Source of the DNA: an uncultured Eubacteriales bacterium | GTDB taxonomy: Bacteria > Bacillota > Clostridia > Christensenellales > CAG-138 | Assembly (NCBI GenBank): GCA_902761365.1 | Contig: CACWJZ010000004.1 | Span: 1-64,000 of the forward strand | DNA: 64,000 nucleotides | Reading direction: 5' to 3' | Shown here: one piece after another, positions 10,817 to 18,937 of the stretch | Layout of the letters: each line of letters begins with the position of its first letter | Position numbering within the stretch: the stretch's first letter is position 1 | Notes under the pieces: model-generated | What the model was told of the DNA's origin: nothing | The model's input: only the letters and a program-made list of their open reading frames with translations | Databases searched by the model: none | Translations under genes and position numbers: made by a program

Positions 10817-11356
10817 TCAGCAGACCGTATTCTCTGTGATTTCATTCAGCCATTCTTCCCTTGAGATCGACGACACATGGGTCGTTCCGTTTGTTTCATC
10901 CGGATATTCGCATACAAAATGCATCCCGATGGATTCTGCTGTTTTTATGGAAGGTACATTGGTGTATTTGCAGTAGGAATACAGGGTTGGATGATCCGTA
11001 TTTCGGAACGCCCAATCACGGACTGCTTTTGCGGCCTCTCGGGCATAGCCTTTTCGCTGGCAGTCACGGCGGATATGGTAGCCGATCTCCGGCAATATCT
11101 CTCCATGGATATTCTGGAGCGTCAGCCCGCAGTCGCCGATCATCTCCCCGGTTTCCTTCAGGCATACCGCCCACAGCCCGAAGCCGTCCTTCCGATAGCG
11201 GTTCATGTTCCGTTCGATCCAATCCCTGACATGCTGCCCATCGAAGGCGGTTGGATAATGCCGCATGGTTTCCGGATCGCCGAGCACCCGGAACAGCGCA
11301 TCAAAATCATTCGGCTTCATTTCCCTGAGCAGCAGCCTTTTCGTTTCCAAAACCAT
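10817..11356 (-). CDS. GNAT acetyltransferase, RimJ/RimL type
   Basis: A 179-residue protein beginning MVLETKRLLLREM, the hallmark N-terminus of Acetyltransf_3 (RimJ/RimL-like) enzymes. GEMIGDCGL and IGYHIRRDCQRKGYAREAAKA form the CoA-binding region, and NVPSIKTAESIGMHF is the closing motif. A weak AAAGGG site precedes the ATG. It is the first structural gene after the tetR gene, 67 bases away, on the same strand. The target (protein N-terminus or small molecule) is not predictable. Confidence 0.9.
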   Translation of the reverse strand: MVLETKRLLLREMKPNDFDALFRVLGDPETMRHYPTAFDGQHVRDWIERNMNRYRKDGFGLWAVCLKETGEMIGDCGLTLQNIHGEILPEIGYHIRRDCQRKGYAREAAKAVRDWAFRNTDHPTLYSYCKYTNVPSIKTAESIGMHFVCEYPDETNGTTHVSSISREEWLNEITENTVC

Positions 11357-11423
11357 TCGTTTTTTCCCTTTCTCAGTGCAGGCAATACTCCATGCCTGCC
11401 TGGGCGGACATGCTTCCTCTTGA

Positions 11424-12020
11424 TCAGTCCTCCTGCCCGTAAACCCGGATAAAATGCCTGCTAAAAGCCTCCACCTGTGCCATGGCCTCCTCCTTTTTAT
11501 CCGGCTCCCGGTCACAGAGGTGGATGAGCGCAGAGATCGGCGTAGTATAGGCGAAAGCCAACATGGCGGGATCATCGCGGCGGAGCGATCCTTTGTCCAT
11601 CATCCCGGCAAAGATGTGCGTGAATATCTCCGTCAGCCCGGTCAGGAAGTGCTTCGTCGCCAATTCCCGCGCGCGGCCGTCCCGGAACTGCTCCAGCGTC
11701 AACACCTTGCGCGTCATGATGATCCTTTCATCATGAACGGTGAAGTTCACCATCTGCATCGTCATCGTGACAAGCCCTTCCTGCGAATCCGGTACAGGCG
11801 GCAAGTGCTCCGATGAACCGAAATGCTCCCCGTAATATGCGATCATCTCATCGAGCAGCGCATTCCAGATCGCTTCCTTGCTCTCATAGTGCTTATAGAC
11901 CCCGGACTTCACAAGCCCGAGCGATGCGCTGAGTTCCCGAATGTTTGTCCCGGCATAGCCGTTTTGTGAAAACATCTCCAGGGCAGCTTCCAGTATCCTC
12001 TCTTTTGTGTCGTTCGCCAT
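11424..12020 (-). CDS. TetR-family repressor
   Basis: A 198-residue regulator. The N-terminal helix-turn-helix is clear (KERILEAALEMFSQNGY, then LGLVKSGVYKHYESKEAIW), and the C-terminal all-helical ligand domain follows. The start is ATG 12020, with GGAGG 5 bases upstream; an ATG four codons earlier would bury that site. It heads the run tetR, GNAT, isochorismatase, GNAT and most likely represses it through the palindrome at 12039-12086. The ligand is unknown. Confidence 0.93.
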   Translation of the reverse strand: MANDTKERILEAALEMFSQNGYAGTNIRELSASLGLVKSGVYKHYESKEAIWNALLDEMIAYYGEHFGSSEHLPPVPDSQEGLVTMTMQMVNFTVHDERIIMTRKVLTLEQFRDGRARELATKHFLTGLTEIFTHIFAGMMDKGSLRRDDPAMLAFAYTTPISALIHLCDREPDKKEEAMAQVEAFSRHFIRVYGQED

Positions 12021-12038
12021 AAAAACCTCCATACGCAG

Positions 12039-12086
12039 CAGGTGACCTTTCGTTCACCAATATAATAGTGAACGAAAGGTCACCTG
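12039..12086. promoter_or_regulatory. Perfect 19-bp palindromic operator of the TetR operon
   Basis: CAGGTGACCTTTCGTTCAC at 12039-12057 is repeated exactly, inverted, at 12068-12086, with a 10-base A+T spacer. It lies 19 bases before the tetR ATG and overlaps its promoter, the classic layout for autoregulation. Confidence 0.9.
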
Positions 12087-12090
12087 TCAA
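12062..12090 (-). promoter_or_regulatory. Promoter of the tetR operon
   Basis: On the minus strand TTGACA and TATTAT are 17 bases apart. One whole operator arm forms the spacer, so bound repressor would exclude RNA polymerase. Confidence 0.85.
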
Positions 12091-12236
12091 GGCCTTACGG
12101 TATCGTTTTACAAAGCAGTGATCAGGACCGGAAAACTTTCAGACAAAGAGCCGGTTGGCTTTTTGCCCCGAGTATGGTATGGTATTCGTATCACCGGGCG
12201 GCGCTTCTTGTGGTCCGGACGAATAAGGAGGGACTA

Positions 12237-13967
12237 ATGGAAATGACCTTTCGCGCTTTCATAAAGAAATACTGGCTGCCGGCGGCGGCCGTGCTCTGCA
12301 GCACGGCGGTTTTCCTGTTCTGGATCGCGCTGCGCGTCAACTGGGCGGGCATTTCCAAATTCCTGGGCGCGGATCACAACCCCAGCTTTTTGGTGATGAA
12401 CCTGCCGCTTCTGATCTGTGTCCTCATGGGCGTGATCCTGCTGCTGACGATCCTGTCCTTCCTATTTATCCGCGACAAAAAGAGAGGACCGTATATCGCG
12501 TCGCTGGTGTTCTCCGCCGTTTTCGCAGTCGCCATCGGCGTCGTGATCGCCAACGGCTCCAACGATTATATCCAGTTCATCCTGCCGAAATTCCTTCGAT
12601 CCGTGGGGGTGACCGCCGCGCTGATCCTTGTTTTCTGCCTGCTGTTTTTCCACGCGCCCAACAAGGGATGGCGTCTTGCGGCGAAGGTCCTGTTTCTGGT
12701 GGCGCTGATCGCCGCCTGCGCCGTCGTGGGCTACGGCCTTCGGCCATGCCGCTTCACGTACCGGCCGGTGGTCTACGCGGTGGAGGATGACTATCAGATC
12801 GTGTTTTCCACCAGCGACACCGCCATCGTCTGGGTGGAGGTCGGCCAGGAGAAATACTACGACCTTTACGCGGGCAGTATGCGGTCCAAGGACCTGGTGC
12901 ATAAAATCACCGTGCCGCAGCGTGTGCTGGACGAGGCAAAGAGCTACAAGATCTGCGCCAAGCAGATGATCTACCGGGGGCCCTTCGGCGGCTATACGGG
13001 CGAAACCTTTTCCGAGGAATACCCGTTCATCCCGGTAAACACCGCGGACGGGATCTGCTATCTGGCCCTCCCGGATATCCATGGCGCCGTGGAGGGTGCG
13101 GTGAACCTGGCCGGCCATGCGTCGCAGGAAAACAACCTTGACTTCATCGTACTCCTGGGGGATCTGACCAGCATGGTCGATCGATATGAGGACGCCCAGA
13201 TCGCCAACGAGATCGCCTTCAAGATCACCGGCGGGAAGATCCCGGTCATCTATACCCGGGGCAACCACGAGATCAAGGGCGAGTATGCTGAGGAGCTGTA
13301 CAAATATACCGGCAGCAAGAACGGCAAGTTCTATTACACCTTCCGGCTTTCGGACATATACGGCATCATGCTCGATCTGGGCGAGGATCACGACGACGAC
13401 TGGTGGGAGTATTATGAAACGGCCCAGTTTGACCTATACCGGGAGGAGCAGACCCGCATGCTGGACGAGATAATTGCCGCAGGGGAATATACGAACGCCG
13501 CCTACACCATGGCCGTCTGCCACATCCCCATCCCCTTTGTGAACGCGCGCCACAACCACGAAGCGGTCAAGGCCGCCTGGACGAAGCGGCTGAACGACAT
13601 CGGCGTGGATATCCTCGTCACCGGCCATCAGCATGATCTGTATCCGTTCCTGGAGGGGACCATCCCGCCCAACACGAAGCTGGTGTACAACAAGGATTTC
13701 TCCGGCACGGAGGGCAAGACCTACAACGGATACATGACGGACTATCGCTTCAACGCCTTCATCTGCGGCAAGCGGGGGCTGACCCAGCACGACGAGGCGC
13801 CCGCCGGGAATCATACTGATTACGTGGGCATGCTGGTGAACGTGGACCTGAATAGCGGCAGCCAGTCCTGCCTCTACATGAATTCCAAAGGAGACATCGT
13901 CCCCGTGGTAAATCCCTTCGCGGCGTATAACTACGGCACGGACCCGATCGTGACGACGCTGAAATAG
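12237..13967 (+). CDS. Membrane-anchored metallophosphoesterase
   Basis: A 576-residue protein. AAGGAGG lies upstream of ATG 12237. The first 190 residues hold five transmembrane segments. The C-terminal half is a calcineurin-like phosphoesterase with all metal motifs in order: LPDIHG, LLGDLTS, TRGNHEIKG, CHIPIP and TGHQHDLYP. The catalytic domain probably faces outside. A possible promoter (TTGGCT, 17 bases, TATGGT) lies at 12155-12183. Substrates of this family range from nucleotides to lipid headgroups and cannot be told here. It is cargo of the tRNA-Met island, opposite the TetR operon. Confidence 0.88.
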   Translation: MEMTFRAFIKKYWLPAAAVLCSTAVFLFWIALRVNWAGISKFLGADHNPSFLVMNLPLLICVLMGVILLLTILSFLFIRDKKRGPYIASLVFSAVFAVAIGVVIANGSNDYIQFILPKFLRSVGVTAALILVFCLLFFHAPNKGWRLAAKVLFLVALIAACAVVGYGLRPCRFTYRPVVYAVEDDYQIVFSTSDTAIVWVEVGQEKYYDLYAGSMRSKDLVHKITVPQRVLDEAKSYKICAKQMIYRGPFGGYTGETFSEEYPFIPVNTADGICYLALPDIHGAVEGAVNLAGHASQENNLDFIVLLGDLTSMVDRYEDAQIANEIAFKITGGKIPVIYTRGNHEIKGEYAEELYKYTGSKNGKFYYTFRLSDIYGIMLDLGEDHDDDWWEYYETAQFDLYREEQTRMLDEIIAAGEYTNAAYTMAVCHIPIPFVNARHNHEAVKAAWTKRLNDIGVDILVTGHQHDLYPFLEGTIPPNTKLVYNKDFSGTEGKTYNGYMTDYRFNAFICGKRGLTQHDEAPAGNHTDYVGMLVNVDLNSGSQSCLYMNSKGDIVPVVNPFAAYNYGTDPIVTTLK

Positions 13968-13999
13968 CATAATTTCCTGCTAAAACAAAAGATACAATT

Positions 14000-14033
14000 T
14001 AACCCCTTTTGCCTTAGCGGACAAAAGGGGTTA
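14000..14033. terminator. Terminator after the metallophosphoesterase
   Basis: A perfect stem TAACCCCTTTTG (14000-14011) with its complement (14022-14033) and a 10-base loop lies 30 bases after the stop. No long T-run follows, so termination may be partial. Confidence 0.6.
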
Positions 14034-14057
14034 GATGTCGTTTATAGCCGTAATCTG

Positions 14058-14411
14058 CTATACCCCGTAAACCACTTCCCGGACAACGATCTCCTCAACC
14101 CGGTTGCGGATGGAGTTCATGCGCCGGACCCATTCCATCTGGTCTCGGCCCTTTAGCTCCTCGGTCACGCCCTCGTCGGCGGTCAGCTGGCGGGTTAGGG
14201 AAGCCATCTGTTCCCGGGCCGCTTGGTCGATGTCCAGCAGGTGCTGGGTGAGGGTGCCGGAGAGGACCAGGGCGGAGAAAGTGCCGTCATGCTTCTGTTC
14301 CAAGTAGCGCTTGCGCATCCGGCCATACTTGCCGATGGAGCCGGGAGGCTGATCGTCCAGGGCCAGGTCGGGGATCAGCAGTCCGTTCTGTTCCGTGTAT
14401 GTCAGTTCCAT
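14058..14411 (-). CDS. tnpV: TnpV-like transposon protein
   Basis: A 117-residue protein beginning MELTYTEQNGLLIPDL, continuing GKYGRMRKRYLEQKH and a helical C-terminus (WVRRMNSIRNRVEEIVVREVVY). This is the TnpV family, found in serine-recombinase transposons of Clostridia. AGGAGG precedes the ATG. Its exact role is not known. Its presence near the right border supports the reading of the 7-kb segment as a mobile element. Confidence 0.88.
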   Translation of the reverse strand: MELTYTEQNGLLIPDLALDDQPPGSIGKYGRMRKRYLEQKHDGTFSALVLSGTLTQHLLDIDQAAREQMASLTRQLTADEGVTEELKGRDQMEWVRRMNSIRNRVEEIVVREVVYGV

Positions 14412-14853
14412 GGATGCTGCCTCCTTCCTATTTGGCCGCTTTGCGGTTTTGGGGCTCCCGAAAGGCCGTGACCCGGGTTCCCAGCAGGATGGGCAGGTGC
14501 TCTCTTATGTGAACGATCAGATCCGTCGCCGCTACCAAAAATCAATCCCCCGATCCTTCGGGGGATTGATTTTTATATGGATTGGATTCGAACGGGCACG
14601 GCTCTTGGGTGCCGGTGGCACCCAAGAGCCGTGCCCCGACCAAGCCGCAGCGCGATTTCGAATCCAATCGCCGCGTCACTGTTCGAAACACTTTGATTAT
14701 GTGGCTCAAGGAAGGATGATCAATACCAGGCTGCGCTTCCATGCGTGACTTTTTTCTTAATATGGTCTTAATTCCAACGCAAATCGCCTTAACACCATCT
14801 TTGTGAAGGATGAGGTAAGATAGGACCATCCAAAGCGGGAAAGGAGGGGCACC
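14412..14853. other. Right border region of the island and ktrB leader
   Basis: No gene is supported here. In order it holds the right 12-bp copy of the tRNA end (14526-14537), a strong hairpin terminator, and two T-arm-like sequences in inverted orientation (ATTGGATTCGAA at 14581 and TTCGAATCCAAT at 14659). These flank a perfect 20-bp stem (14594-14613/14617-14636). Three CTTAA repeats lie at 14756, 14767 and 14788 ahead of ktrB. The frames on both strands across the hairpin are by-products of its symmetry. Confidence 0.6.
14537..14574. terminator. Strong hairpin terminator beside the right att-like repeat
   Basis: A 16-bp perfect stem (14537-14552/14559-14574, loop ATCCTT) ends in TTTTT and begins with AAAAA, so it works in both directions. 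It abuts the CCA of the repeated tRNA end and may be the displaced terminator of tRNA-Met. Confidence 0.85.
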
Positions 14854-16188
14854 ATGAGCGGGCGATTTTTCGGGAAGCAGCTGAGTTCCTTTCAGATCAT
14901 CATCGGCGGCTTTCTGGCCATCATCCTGGTGGGCACAGGCTTTCTGATGCTGCCCATTTCATCCCTGGCGGGCACCTGGACCTCCGTAGAGGACGCTTTG
15001 TTCACCGCCACTTCCGCTGTGTGCGTGACGGGCCTCGTCGTGCGAGACACGGCCACCTACTGGTCCTGCTTCGGACAGGCGGTCATTTTGGCACTGATCC
15101 AAATCGGCGGATTAGGCGTCGCCACCGTCACGGCCCTCGTCGCCACCGTTTCCGGGCGGAAAATCACTCTATTGCAGCGAAGCATGCTCCAGGAGAGCAT
15201 CTCGGCGTTTCAGGTGGGCGGCATCCTGAAACTGACTTGGTTTATATGCAGGGTGGCTCTGCTGGCGGAGCTTCTGGGTACGCTGCTGATGCTGCCCGCG
15301 TTCCTCTCCCTTTACGGCCGATCCGGGATATGGATGGCCCTGTTCCACTCCGTTTCCGCCTTCTGCAACGCGGGTTTCGACATTATGGGCGCCCATACCG
15401 GTCCCCTCTCCTCCCTGACCGCCTTTGCCGGCCAAGCGGGGGTGGTCCTGCCTGTGACGCTGTTGATCATCACCGGTGGCATTGGTTTTTTGACCTGGGA
15501 CGACATGGTGAAGCATCGCTTCCGGTTCAAGCGGTACCGAATGCAGAGCAAGGTAATCCTGACCGCCACAGCCCTACTGGTATTTGTGCCCGCGGCGGTG
15601 TTCTTCTTCAGCGATTTTGCCGGTTTCGGCGGGAAGGAGCGGGTCCTCGCGTCCCTCTTTCAGGCGGTGACGCCCCGGACCGCCGGATTCAACACGGTGG
15701 ACATGAGTCGCCTCACCAGCGCGGGCCGAGCCATGACCGTGGTGCTGATGCTAGTGGGCGGGGCCCCGGGCTCTACGGCGGGAGGTGTGAAGACTACCAC
15801 CGTAGCCGTGCTCCTCTCGAACGCGGCGGCGGTGATCCGGCGCAGGAAGGACCCCCGGCTCTTCAACCGCCGCATCGACGGGGACACGGTGAAGAGCGCG
15901 TCCACGCTGCTGATGCTGTATCTGCTTCTGGCGCTCCTGGGCGCATTCATCATCAGCGCCAGGGAGGGGCTTTCTTTCGAAACCTGCCTCTTCGAGACCG
16001 CCTCCGCCATCGGCACCGTGGGGCTGTCTCTGGGCATTACGCCTACCCTGAGTCTCCTGTCTCGGAGCGTGTTGGTAGGGCTCATGTTCTTTGGGCGAAC
16101 CGGCGCGCTCACGCTCCTGTTTGCCGCCGTCAACAGCATCGAGCCCCAGGTGGCCCAGTGTCCATTGGGCCGGATCAACGTGGGATAA
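14854..16188 (+). CDS. ktrB: K+ transporter subunit KtrB/TrkH
   Basis: A 444-residue integral membrane protein with the four pore repeats of the TrkH/KtrB/HKT superfamily. Selectivity-filter segments are AVCVTGL, AFCNAGF, PRTAGFN and AIGTVGL, each with the key glycine. AAAGGAGG precedes the ATG. KtrB forms the dimeric potassium channel that a KtrA ring gates. The neighbouring ktrA is damaged, so regulation of this pore may be lost or supplied elsewhere. The kdpD-kdpE genes downstream suggest K+-responsive control. Confidence 0.94.
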   Translation: MSGRFFGKQLSSFQIIIGGFLAIILVGTGFLMLPISSLAGTWTSVEDALFTATSAVCVTGLVVRDTATYWSCFGQAVILALIQIGGLGVATVTALVATVSGRKITLLQRSMLQESISAFQVGGILKLTWFICRVALLAELLGTLLMLPAFLSLYGRSGIWMALFHSVSAFCNAGFDIMGAHTGPLSSLTAFAGQAGVVLPVTLLIITGGIGFLTWDDMVKHRFRFKRYRMQSKVILTATALLVFVPAAVFFFSDFAGFGGKERVLASLFQAVTPRTAGFNTVDMSRLTSAGRAMTVVLMLVGGAPGSTAGGVKTTTVAVLLSNAAAVIRRRKDPRLFNRRIDGDTVKSASTLLMLYLLLALLGAFIISAREGLSFETCLFETASAIGTVGLSLGITPTLSLLSRSVLVGLMFFGRTGALTLLFAAVNSIEPQVAQCPLGRINVG

Positions 16189-16201
16189 AAAGGAGGATGT
16201 C

Positions 16202-16701
16202 ATGAAATCCATTCTTCTGATCGGGACCAACCGGCTGGGATCGCTCCTGGTGCGGGAGTTTCATAAGCTGGGCCATCAGGTCATGGCCGTGGACAAGAAC
16301 GAGGCGCGGATCAACAGCGTCCTGCCCTTCGTGACCGACGCCCAGATCGGCGACAGCACCTCCAGGCCAAGTTCCTCCTGCGCAACGGGGCCGACGAAGT
16401 CATCAGCCCCGAAAAGCAGGTGGCAGAGTGGGCTGCCATCCGTTACGCATCTGACCACGTTCTCGATTATGTGAAGCTGGATGAAGAACACGCTATTTTC
16501 GAAGTGGTCGTGCCCGTGGAATGGGCCGGGAAGAGCGTAGGCCAGATCGATATCCGCAAAAAATACGAGATCACCATTCTGGGTGTTAAACAACACAGAC
16601 GGATGGATCTGTCAGTGACGCCTGAAACCATGCTGACAAGCGACATGACGCTGCTGGTGCTGGGAGAGAAGAAAGCGATCCGAAAGTGTTTTCGGATATG
16701 A
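16202..16701 (+). pseudogene. ktrA: ktrA/trkA disrupted by internal deletion
   Basis: The 5' frame (from 16202) reads as KtrA: MKSILLIGTNRLGSLLVREF with the Rossmann glycine motif, on to VTDAQIGDST. At about 16360 homology jumps to a different frame reading QAKFLLRNGADEVISPEKQ and then the RCK_C domain (FEVVVPVEWAGKSVGQIDIR, TSDMTLLVLGEK), ending at 16701. Some 45 residues of the nucleotide-binding domain are absent and the frame is shifted. A GTG-initiated product from 16420 could still make a free RCK_C domain. AAAGGAGG precedes 16202, so the 5' end is otherwise intact. A sequencing error cannot explain missing residues. Confidence 0.85.
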
Positions 16702-16730
16702 TCCATCCACAGCCAAAGGGGGTGTGCAAC

Positions 16731-16868
16731 ATGACGAATCTGATATTGATACTGACGATCCTGGGAGCCTTCATCTCCGGGTTTTATGCAATCGATCGCT
16801 TGGGGAAAGCGCTGGACGAGAAGACCGTGGGCCGGAGAAGGAAAAGAGACCGGCGGCTTTTCAAGTAA
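16731..16868 (+). CDS. Small single-span membrane protein
   Basis: A 45-residue protein: MTNLILILTILGAFISGFYA is one membrane helix, followed by a charged tail (GRRRKRDRRLFK). AAAGGGGG lies 9 bases before the ATG, and the frame has a normal codon pattern. It sits between the ktrA remnant and kdpD, on the same strand. Small helices of this type accompany potassium systems (KdpF is one example), but I see no specific match. It could be an accessory of KtrB or of the sensor. Confidence 0.6.
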   Translation: MTNLILILTILGAFISGFYAIDRLGKALDEKTVGRRRKRDRRLFK

Positions 16869-16907
16869 AAGCGATGGGCATTCCTGCTCTTATGTCGTTA
16901 TATGAGA

Positions 16908-16936
16908 TGGAAGAATCGGGAAATCTATGATATACT
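16908..16936 (+). promoter_or_regulatory. Possible kdpDE promoter
   Basis: TGGAAG, 17 bases, TATACT upstream of kdpD. The -35 box is weak. Confidence 0.45.
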
Positions 16937-16966
16937 GTCGTTAACCAAAACGAAGGACATGAGGAA

Positions 16967-18937
16967 ATGGATAAAAGCGGTCAAAGCGAGCATATCCTGG
17001 TCTGCGTCTCCCCGTCGCCCTCCAACCCCAAGGTGGTGGCGGCGGCGGCTCGGATGGCGGCGGCCTTCCACGCCTCCCTGACCGCCATCTACGTGAAGCC
17101 CACCAACTATGAGACCCTTTTAGAGGCGGATAGGACCCGACTCCAGAACAACATCCGCTTTGCAGAACAGTGCGGCGCATCCGTCACCACCATCGTGGGG
17201 GACGACGTGCCCGGGCAGGTGGCGGAGTACGCCCATATCTCCGGCACCACCAAGATCGTGGTGGGTCGAAGCGGCATCCGCAGGCGTCACTTCTGGAGCA
17301 AACCGCCGCTGACCGAACAGATCATCCTGAACGCGCCGGACGTAGACGTGTACATCATTCCAGACTCTGCTGCCGATCTACAGCAGCAGAAGGAAGCCTC
17401 TCGCATGGCCGATCCTATGCGCCCCACCTGGAAGGAGTCTTTCTACACCCTCCTGCTCCTCATGGCGGCCACGATCATCGGGCTCATCTTCACCCGGTTC
17501 GGCTTTTCGGAAGCCAACATCATCACCATCTTCATCCTGGGGGTTCTGATCATCTCGGTAATCACCGTCAGTCCCGTCTACAGCGTTGTGGGGTCGCTTC
17601 TCAGCGTCTTGCTGTTCAACTGGTTTTTTATCGAACCAAAATTCAGCTTCCACACCTATGAAACGGAATATGCCGTGACCTTCGCCATCATGCTCGCCTC
17701 CTCCCTCATCACGGGGACCTTGGCCAACCGCATGAAACTGAACGCCCGTCAGAGCGCCCGGGAGGCTTTTCGGACCAAGGTCCTGCTGGACACCAACCAG
17801 CTGCTGCAGAAGGCGGAACGACCGGAGGCGGTTGTGGAGACCACCGCCCATCAGATCATTACCTTGCTCAGCCGGGACGTGGTGATCTTCCCTCGTACGG
17901 AAGCCGACGGCTTAGGAACGGGGATGACCTTCCGCGCCACCTATGGAACGGAAGAAAGCGTCCCTGACGATAACGAAGCGGAGATTGCCCGGTGGGTCTT
18001 TGAGAACCAGCGGTCCGCAGGCTTTCGGCTAGACCAGTTCGAGGGGGCCGCCGCTCAGTATCATGCCATATGTCTCAACGGTTACTGTTACGGGGTCATC
18101 GCCATTCGCCTCAATCGGACGCCTCTTGAGCCCTATGAAAACAGCATCGTGGTATCCATCCTGGGTGAGTGCGCCCTGGCCCTGGAGAATCTTCGCAACG
18201 CAGCGGAGAAGGAACAAGCGGATCTCATGGTCCGCAAGGAACAGCTTCGATCCAACCTGCTCCGATCCATCTCCCACGACATCCGCACGCCACTGACCTC
18301 CATCTCCGGCAACGCCAGCAATCTGCTTAGCCACTACGGCCAGCTGGACGAAGAGACCCGGCAGCAGATTTTCTCCGACATTTACGATGACGCTGAGTGG
18401 CTCATCGACCTGGTGGAGAACCTTCTCTCCATCTCTCGTATTGAGAACGGGCAGATGGATCTGCACCTCTCATCGGAGGTCATGGGCGATGTAATCGACG
18501 AAGCGCTCAAACACGTGGATCGTAACGCTGCCCGGCACCATATCGCCGTCCGGGCTACGGACGACATTCTGCTGGTGGACATGGACGCCCGACTGATCAT
18601 GCAGGTGCTGATCAACCTCATCAACAACGCCGTCAAGAACACGCCGGCGGGCTCCCATATTTCGATCGAAAGCCGGCAGGCGGGCAACGAAGCCGAGGTC
18701 ATAGTCTGTGACGACGGGCCGGGCATTCCGGATGACATGAAACCCCACGTGTTTGAGATGTTCTATACAGGGCAGAACAAGGTGGCCGACGGCCGTCGGG
18801 GCCTGGGCTTGGGGCTGGCCCTCTGCAAGGCCATCGTGGAGAGCCACCGGGGCCGGATCGCCCTCACTGACAACACGCCCACAGGCTGCTGCTTCATCGT
18901 TTCTCTGCCCATGAAGGAGGTACAAGTGGATGAATAA
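16967..18937 (+). CDS. kdpD: KdpD-like sensor histidine kinase (short form)
   Basis: A 656-residue kinase. Residues 1-130 form a universal-stress-like domain; the longer N-terminal KdpD domain with its own ATP motif, found in the roughly 900-residue enzymes, is missing. Four transmembrane helices (about 150-245, DUF4118) are followed by a GAF-like domain. The dimerisation helix has H437 in SISHDIRTPLTS, and the HATPase domain shows NLINNAVKNT, DDGPGIP and GLGLGLALCK. GAGGAA precedes the ATG. Its 3' end overlaps kdpE by eight bases. It probably senses potassium or turgor; the target is not kdpFABC in this window, where that operon is absent. Confidence 0.9.
   Translation: MDKSGQSEHILVCVSPSPSNPKVVAAAARMAAAFHASLTAIYVKPTNYETLLEADRTRLQNNIRFAEQCGASVTTIVGDDVPGQVAEYAHISGTTKIVVGRSGIRRRHFWSKPPLTEQIILNAPDVDVYIIPDSAADLQQQKEASRMADPMRPTWKESFYTLLLLMAATIIGLIFTRFGFSEANIITIFILGVLIISVITVSPVYSVVGSLLSVLLFNWFFIEPKFSFHTYETEYAVTFAIMLASSLITGTLANRMKLNARQSAREAFRTKVLLDTNQLLQKAERPEAVVETTAHQIITLLSRDVVIFPRTEADGLGTGMTFRATYGTEESVPDDNEAEIARWVFENQRSAGFRLDQFEGAAAQYHAICLNGYCYGVIAIRLNRTPLEPYENSIVVSILGECALALENLRNAAEKEQADLMVRKEQLRSNLLRSISHDIRTPLTSISGNASNLLSHYGQLDEETRQQIFSDIYDDAEWLIDLVENLLSISRIENGQMDLHLSSEVMGDVIDEALKHVDRNAARHHIAVRATDDILLVDMDARLIMQVLINLINNAVKNTPAGSHISIESRQAGNEAEVIVCDDGPGIPDDMKPHVFEMFYTGQNKVADGRRGLGLGLALCKAIVESHRGRIALTDNTPTGCCFIVSLPMKEVQVDE

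Larger units (their letters stand above)
7493..14537. mobile_element. 7-kb island integrated at the 3' end of tRNA-Met
   Basis: The bounds are a 12-bp direct repeat (TCGCCGCTACCA) at 7493-7504, in the tRNA, and 14526-14537. The right copy is followed at once by a strong terminator hairpin that would suit the tRNA, as if the island had been inserted between tRNA and terminator. A serine recombinase remnant lies at the left end and tnpV near the right end. The interior has resistance-like cargo: two GNAT enzymes, an isochorismatase, a TetR repressor and a metallophosphoesterase. The broken recombinase means it is probably fixed. The border assignment is inference from the repeat. Confidence 0.7.

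Noticed and set aside
14395..14829. Open frames on both strands sharing a GTQEPCP peptide
   Set aside because: They arise from the symmetry of the 20-bp hairpin and have no start sites or homology I recognise.
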